Position numbers and translations under genes: made by a program. DNA of 47,273 bases from an uncultured Pseudomonadales bacterium (lineage in GTDB: Bacteria > Pseudomonadota > Gammaproteobacteria > Pseudomonadales > Azotimanducaceae): the NCBI GenBank assembly GCA_938017975.1, contig CALIKQ010000026.1, positions 1 through 47,273 of the forward strand. Direction: 5' to 3'. Shown here piece after piece: positions 43,378-47,273 of the stretch. Position 1 is the stretch's first letter; each line of letters starts with the position of its first letter. Below the pieces are notes generated by a model. The model saw nothing but the letters and a program-made list of their open reading frames with translations, was not told the DNA's origin and searched no databases.

Positions 43378-44676
43378 ATGTCCAAGCCGCCCTTTGAATT
43401 CGACACCTTAGTGCTGCATGCGGGTCAGCAGCCCGATGCAGAAACGCGTGCCCGAGCAACGCCGATCTATCAATCCGCCTCCTTCGTTTTTGAAGATGCT
43501 GAGCAGGCTGCGGGTCTGTTTAATATGGAGCAGGCCGGGCACACCTACTCGCGCCTCTCCAATCCAACCAATGCGGTCCTAGAAGAACGCATCGCGCTGC
43601 TTGATGAGGGTGTCGGTGCGCTTGCAGTTGCTAGCGGTCAGGCTGCAATGCACTTGGCTGTCGCGACCTTGATGGGTGCGGGAGATCATATCGTTGCTTC
43701 AAGAAGTCTCTACGGCGGAACCCATAACTTATTGGGCTACACTTTGCCTCGATTTGGGATTACTACAACCTTTGTTGACCCGAGAGATCCTGCCGCTTTT
43801 GAGGCAGCGATCCAAGCCAATACAAAACTTGTTTTTGGCGAGGTTGTTGGTAACCCAGGGATGGAGGTCATGGATATCCCTGCGATCTCGGAAGTTGCGC
43901 ACGCTCATGGAATTCCGCTGATGGTGGACTCGACCTTCACCACGCCTTATTTGTGCCAGCCCATACGCTTAGGCGCCGATCTGGTAATGCACTCAGCAAC
44001 GAAATTCTTATCGGGTCATGGGATTGTGATTGGTGGACTTCTTGTCGATGGCGGTGTGTTCGATTGGGCGAGTAGCGATCGCTTTCCGGTACTCACCGAA
44101 CCGTTCGAAGGATTCCACAATCTGAACTTTGCCGAAGAATTTGGGCCTGCTGCCTTTATTGCGCGAGCGCGTCGCGAGGGATTGCGGGATTTTGGCGCCT
44201 GTATGGCGCCCACCACGGCTTTTCATATTTTGCAGGGTATCGAGACGCTCTCACTTCGCATGGCAAGGCACATGGAAAACGTGAATACGGTCGCTGCTTT
44301 TCTTGAGGGGCAATCGGGTGTGAATGCCGTACATCATCCTTGCCTTGAGAGCCACCCAGATTATGCGCTGGCGCAGCGCATGCTCCCCAAGGGCGCTGGT
44401 GCGGTGCTTAGCTTTGAGATCGATGGTGGTCGTGAGGCCGGGGTGCGCTTCATTGAAGGCTTGAAACTATTTTCCCATTTAGCCAACGTTGGAGATGCGA
44501 AATCGCTGGTAATTCACCCGGCCAGTACAACACACCACCGTATGGACAGTGCCGCTCTGGCTGCTGCTGGGATCTCCGAGGGCCTGATTCGGTTGTCCGT
44601 AGGGCTCGAGGATGCCAATGATCTGACCAGGGACCTCAAGGCAGGGCTTCGAGCGGCTGCCAAGGAGCGCCGTTGA
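43378..44676 (+). CDS. metY: O-acetylhomoserine aminocarboxypropyltransferase (sulfhydrylase)
   Basis: 432 residues, PLP-dependent Cys/Met-metabolism family. The Schiff-base Lys is Lys209 in 'MHSATKFLSGHG'. The substrate and cofactor segments are 'HTYSRLSNPTNAVLEERIALLDEG', 'ASGQAAMHLAVATLM' and 'STFTTPYLCQPIRLGADLVMHS', the pattern of O-acetylhomoserine sulfhydrylases of about 430 residues. MetY uses sulfide (or methanethiol) and O-acetylhomoserine to give homocysteine or methionine. Distinction from MetZ or methionine gamma-lyase rests on length and the extended insertion 'NLNFAEEFGPAAFIARARREGLRDFGACM', so is likely but not certain. AAAGGAGC lies just before the ATG. Homocysteine from this enzyme would feed the upstream methyltransferase. 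Confidence 0.88.
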   Translation: MSKPPFEFDTLVLHAGQQPDAETRARATPIYQSASFVFEDAEQAAGLFNMEQAGHTYSRLSNPTNAVLEERIALLDEGVGALAVASGQAAMHLAVATLMGAGDHIVASRSLYGGTHNLLGYTLPRFGITTTFVDPRDPAAFEAAIQANTKLVFGEVVGNPGMEVMDIPAISEVAHAHGIPLMVDSTFTTPYLCQPIRLGADLVMHSATKFLSGHGIVIGGLLVDGGVFDWASSDRFPVLTEPFEGFHNLNFAEEFGPAAFIARARREGLRDFGACMAPTTAFHILQGIETLSLRMARHMENVNTVAAFLEGQSGVNAVHHPCLESHPDYALAQRMLPKGAGAVLSFEIDGGREAGVRFIEGLKLFSHLANVGDAKSLVIHPASTTHHRMDSAALAAAGISEGLIRLSVGLEDANDLTRDLKAGLRAAAKERR

Positions 44677-44677
44677 T

Positions 44678-45466
44678 ATGAAAATTGAAGTTGCAGGCGA
44701 AACAGTTTTTTACGGTACCGGTAGCGGTGCGCATCGTCCCGAGCAGCCCGCCGTGATATTCATTCATGGGGCAGGTATGGACCATACAGTCTGGCTGATG
44801 CCTGCGCGACATTTTGCGCGTCATGGCTACAACGTGGTGGCCGTTGACCTTCCTGGACATGGCCGCTCAACTGGCCAGGCGTTAACCACAGTCGAGCAGA
44901 TGGCGGACTGGGTGAGCCAAGTCCTTAAGGCGCTTGATATTGCCAGTGCGGCGGTGGTTGGTCACTCGATGGGTTCTTTGATCGCGCTAGAGTTTGCGGC
45001 AAGATTCTCTGATCAGACGCGTTCCTTGGCTTTACTCGGAACATCAGCGCCTATGCCTGTGAGCGATGCTTTGCTCGAGGCTGCGCAGTCAGACGATCGG
45101 GCTGCGATGGTCATGGCCAACACGTGGAGTCATAGTAATCCTTCACTCATTGGCGGGCACAAGAGCCCCGGTATGACTTTGTATTATGGCGGGCTCCGGT
45201 TGCTTGAGCGAACCCGGGAGGGCGTCTATTTCTCGGACCTCAATGCCTGCAATACCTTTCAAGATGGTTTGGAGCGAGCAGCATCGGTCACTTGCCCAGC
45301 ACTTGTGATGATAGGTGATCAAGACAAGATGACAGGGCCGCGACAAGCGGCTTTGGTAGCGGGCGCGATAAAGGGTGCTGAGGTTGTCTCTTTGAGTCCT
45401 TGTGGCCATTCGATGCTCAGCGAGCAACCCAACGCGGTGCTCGCTGCACTCAAGCGGATTGTATGA
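44678..45466 (+). CDS. Alpha/beta hydrolase
   Basis: 262 residues. The nucleophile elbow is 'VVGHSMGS' (Ser97). The catalytic Asp is Asp216 in 'MIGDQDKMTG' and His244 is in 'PCGHSMLSEQP'. The oxyanion hole lies at 'IFIHGAGMDHTVW'. The fold is a standard serine hydrolase of the haloperoxidase/BPHL/menH-like class; the substrate cannot be predicted. It starts one base after the stop of metY, so it is cotranslated. A thioester or ester of a homoserine derivative is conceivable, but the protein does not resemble MetX. Confidence 0.9.
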   Translation: MKIEVAGETVFYGTGSGAHRPEQPAVIFIHGAGMDHTVWLMPARHFARHGYNVVAVDLPGHGRSTGQALTTVEQMADWVSQVLKALDIASAAVVGHSMGSLIALEFAARFSDQTRSLALLGTSAPMPVSDALLEAAQSDDRAAMVMANTWSHSNPSLIGGHKSPGMTLYYGGLRLLERTREGVYFSDLNACNTFQDGLERAASVTCPALVMIGDQDKMTGPRQAALVAGAIKGAEVVSLSPCGHSMLSEQPNAVLAALKRIV

Positions 45467-45696
45467 CAGAAGTTTGGCCGAAGGGCTGTCTGATCAGGTA
45501 GATCTGAGAGATGCCAGCCCAGCGCTTAGGGGGCGAGAAGCCCTTTCAGGTGTATGCGCTCAACGATCGTTTAAGGCGTTTGTCTTCTTTGAGTGTTTGA
45601 TCGAAGGGCATGAGAGTGTTTGCGATTAAAGCGTTCAAGCAACGGATGATGGTCGAGCGGACGCCGCCGCCCAGGCTCGCTCGAGCGGTGCGCACA

Positions 45697-47226
45697 TTAG
45701 GCAATGCTGGTGGCCAGCTTAGTCTCGGTCATTTCCCGCAAGGTTTTGATGATTGCGATGTACATAATGAGATAGACCACAAGCAGCGGCAGGCTGGCAA
45801 CAACCGAGGCCGTTTGCAAAGCTTTCAGGCCGCCCAGAGAGAGTAAGCAGGCAGGCAGAACCCCAAGCGCTACCGCCCAAAATACGCGGTGCCATCGAGC
45901 AGGATGCTCGCCCGGAGCGAGACGGACACTGGCGCCGGCGGCAAGGGTGTAGGATGCTGAGTCATAGGTCGTTGCGGTAAAGATGATGCCAATGACGGCC
46001 AGAAATGCCAGCCAAAAGCCACCTAGCGGCAATCGTTCAATGAGGCTAGCCAATGCCGCCGAAGGACTTTGATTGAGCGTTTCATCCACGACGCCATGGA
46101 GGCCGCGGAGCTCGGTATCTAGCGCATAATTGCCAAGCACCATAAAAAAGAGGGCACAACCGGCGCTGCCCCAAAAAAGCATGCCAAAGATGAGCTCTCG
46201 CAGCGTTCGGCCTTCCGAAATTTTGCAGACAAACATGCCAACAAAGGGCCCAAGCGCCAGCCACCAAGCCCAGTAAAATACGGTCCAAGATTCCACAAAA
46301 TCACCGTCAGTCAGGGCGTCGGTCGAGGTCAGCATGGTGAAGAAATTCTGAACTAGGTTCCCGACGGCGGTGACGCTCATCTCAGCGATAAATTGGGTTG
46401 GGCCCACGACAAAAACAAAGGCGACGAGGGTCAGTGCCAGGATACTATTGATGTTGCTGAGTGTTTTGATGCCCTCATCAAGACCCCGGTAAACAGAGAA
46501 TGCGATGAGCACGGTCATGACACTGATGATGCCGAGTTGGGTGCTAAAATTGTCCTCGATGTCGATCAGCCGGGTCAACGCTGAGGCTGCGACCGATGTG
46601 CCAAATCCGAGTCCGGTCGCGGCTGAACTGATCAGTCCAACGATGAATAAGAGGTCAATCACTCGACCAGGAATCTTATTGGCCTGATTACCAATGACTG
46701 GTTCGCAAGCAGTGCTCAGCCTCAGCGAAGGGATCCCTTTTAGGTAATAAGTGCAACAAATTGCGAGTGTTGGCAGGCAGTAAAGCGCCCAGCCGCCCGG
46801 ACCCCAGTGAAACATGCCATAGCTGGCGGCCCATACTGTCGCTGTATTTGATCGTGCGACGGCCTCAAAAGGCGGCGAAGTGTAGTAAAAAACCCATTCG
46901 GTAGCCCCCCAATAAATAACGGATCCACCAATTCCACAGCAGAACAACATCGAGATCCAGCTGAACTTGCTGTAACGCGCTGTTTCTCGGCCCAGCCGAA
47001 TATTGCCCCAAGGACAAAGTGCGATATAGAGAAGCAGGCCAATGATCGCCGCAGTGAGGGCAATATAGATCACCCCAAGTTCTTGGGTAATCAGTGTGAA
47101 GGTCGCGTTGATCACCGATTGACTGTCCTCAGGAAGCAACACGACGGGAAGGATCACGAGGGCTAAAAGACCTGCGCTGAGTCCAAAAATCAGCCAATCA
47201 GGTTTGGCCGGGTCACTTTGGTGCAT
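45697..47226 (-). CDS. BCCT-family transporter (betaine/choline/carnitine/DMSP type)
   Basis: 509 residues with about 12 membrane helices. The start is placed at the ATG at 47226, with AAGGAAG five bases before it; the codon upstream is a GTG. Family motifs are plain: 'YGMFHWGPGGWALYCLP' in helix 4 (Trp, Trp and Tyr of the aromatic box), 'WTVFYWAWWLALGPFVGMFVCKISEGRTLREL' (split for length) in helix 8, and 'GIIFTATTYDSASYTLAAG'. It would take up a quaternary amine or sulfonium osmolyte with Na+ or H+. Ligand specificity is not certain. The gene converges with the methionine operon, and the homocysteine methyltransferase in that operon could use such a methyl donor; this link is only an inference. 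Confidence 0.93.
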   Translation of the reverse strand: MHQSDPAKPDWLIFGLSAGLLALVILPVVLLPEDSQSVINATFTLITQELGVIYIALTAAIIGLLLYIALCPWGNIRLGRETARYSKFSWISMLFCCGIGGSVIYWGATEWVFYYTSPPFEAVARSNTATVWAASYGMFHWGPGGWALYCLPTLAICCTYYLKGIPSLRLSTACEPVIGNQANKIPGRVIDLLFIVGLISSAATGLGFGTSVAASALTRLIDIEDNFSTQLGIISVMTVLIAFSVYRGLDEGIKTLSNINSILALTLVAFVFVVGPTQFIAEMSVTAVGNLVQNFFTMLTSTDALTDGDFVESWTVFYWAWWLALGPFVGMFVCKISEGRTLRELIFGMLFWGSAGCALFFMVLGNYALDTELRGLHGVVDETLNQSPSAALASLIERLPLGGFWLAFLAVIGIIFTATTYDSASYTLAAGASVRLAPGEHPARWHRVFWAVALGVLPACLLSLGGLKALQTASVVASLPLLVVYLIMYIAIIKTLREMTETKLATSIA

Positions 47227-47273
47227 CACAACTTCCTTGTTCTTTTGTCTGGTCAGCGCTCGAGAGGCTGTTG
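47227..47273. other. Upstream edge of the transporter gene
   Basis: Contains the transporter's ribosome binding site and a short upstream part. Too short to recognise a promoter with confidence. Confidence 0.3.

Noticed and set aside
45402-45696. Short frames between the hydrolase and the transporter
   Set aside because: They overlap the ends of both genes and have no family resemblance or ribosome site.

Overview
The window looks like the chromosome of a free-living, aerobic, heterotrophic marine gammaproteobacterium, perhaps an oligotrophic OM60/NOR5, SAR92 or related lineage. This placement is an inference from gene content: four large TonB-dependent receptors, acyl-CoA dehydrogenases, a crotonase and a thiolase, a feruloyl-CoA-synthase-like ligase, c-type multiheme proteins, TPR-sulfotransferase and BCCT genes, plus a compact gammaproteobacterial-type 4.5S RNA. 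No phage, IS element, CRISPR array, rRNA or tRNA was found.

Layout. 1-2.1 kb: 3' part of a TonB receptor and its terminator. 2.1-3.1 kb: nearly gene-free stretch holding the SRP 4.5S RNA (ffs). 3.1-4.4 kb: two translationally coupled exported proteins, a CIA30-like protein and a SAM-methyltransferase-like protein. 4.6-9.4 kb: a lipid/steroid-type CoA module, with a PaaG-like crotonase, a two-gene acyl-CoA dehydrogenase operon that looks like a catalytic/non-catalytic heteromer, and a divergent CrtC-like barrel protein. 9.5-16 kb: a TonB receptor, a TPR-sulfotransferase, an NTF2-like protein and a glyoxalase-like protein bracketed by 15-bp tandem repeats. 16-18.3 kb: an eight-heme cytochrome fused to C-terminal repeats. 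18.4-27.4 kb: two paralogous receptors of about 1000 residues with a small lipoprotein between them, followed by the feruloyl-CoA-synthase-like ligase.

27.6-33.7 kb (minus strand): gamma-glutamyltranspeptidase lipoprotein, thiolase, GlcD-like FAD oxidase and GPH-family transporter. 34-38.1 kb: an MDR oxidoreductase, a TPR lipoprotein and an SDR. 38.2-42.1 kb: a phosphotransferase, then a beta-helix lipoprotein and a diheme cytochrome lipoprotein of the SO2930/HNE_0200 type, which families are known to occur together. 42.4-45.5 kb: a sulfur-amino-acid operon (homocysteine S-methyltransferase, MetY-type sulfhydrylase, alpha/beta hydrolase) behind a leader with several inverted repeats. 45.7-47.2 kb: a convergent BCCT transporter.

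Taken together the region serves import of complex or aromatic/steroid-like substrates across the outer membrane (receptors), CoA activation and beta-oxidation (ligase, dehydrogenases, crotonase, thiolase, SDR), periplasmic redox chemistry (multiheme and diheme proteins) and sulfur/osmolyte metabolism. I see no single unambiguous novel defence or mobile system. The strongest candidates for undescribed biology are the beta-helix/diheme lipoprotein pair, the coupled exported methyltransferase/CIA30 pair, the eight-heme repeat fusion and the structured leader before the methionine genes.
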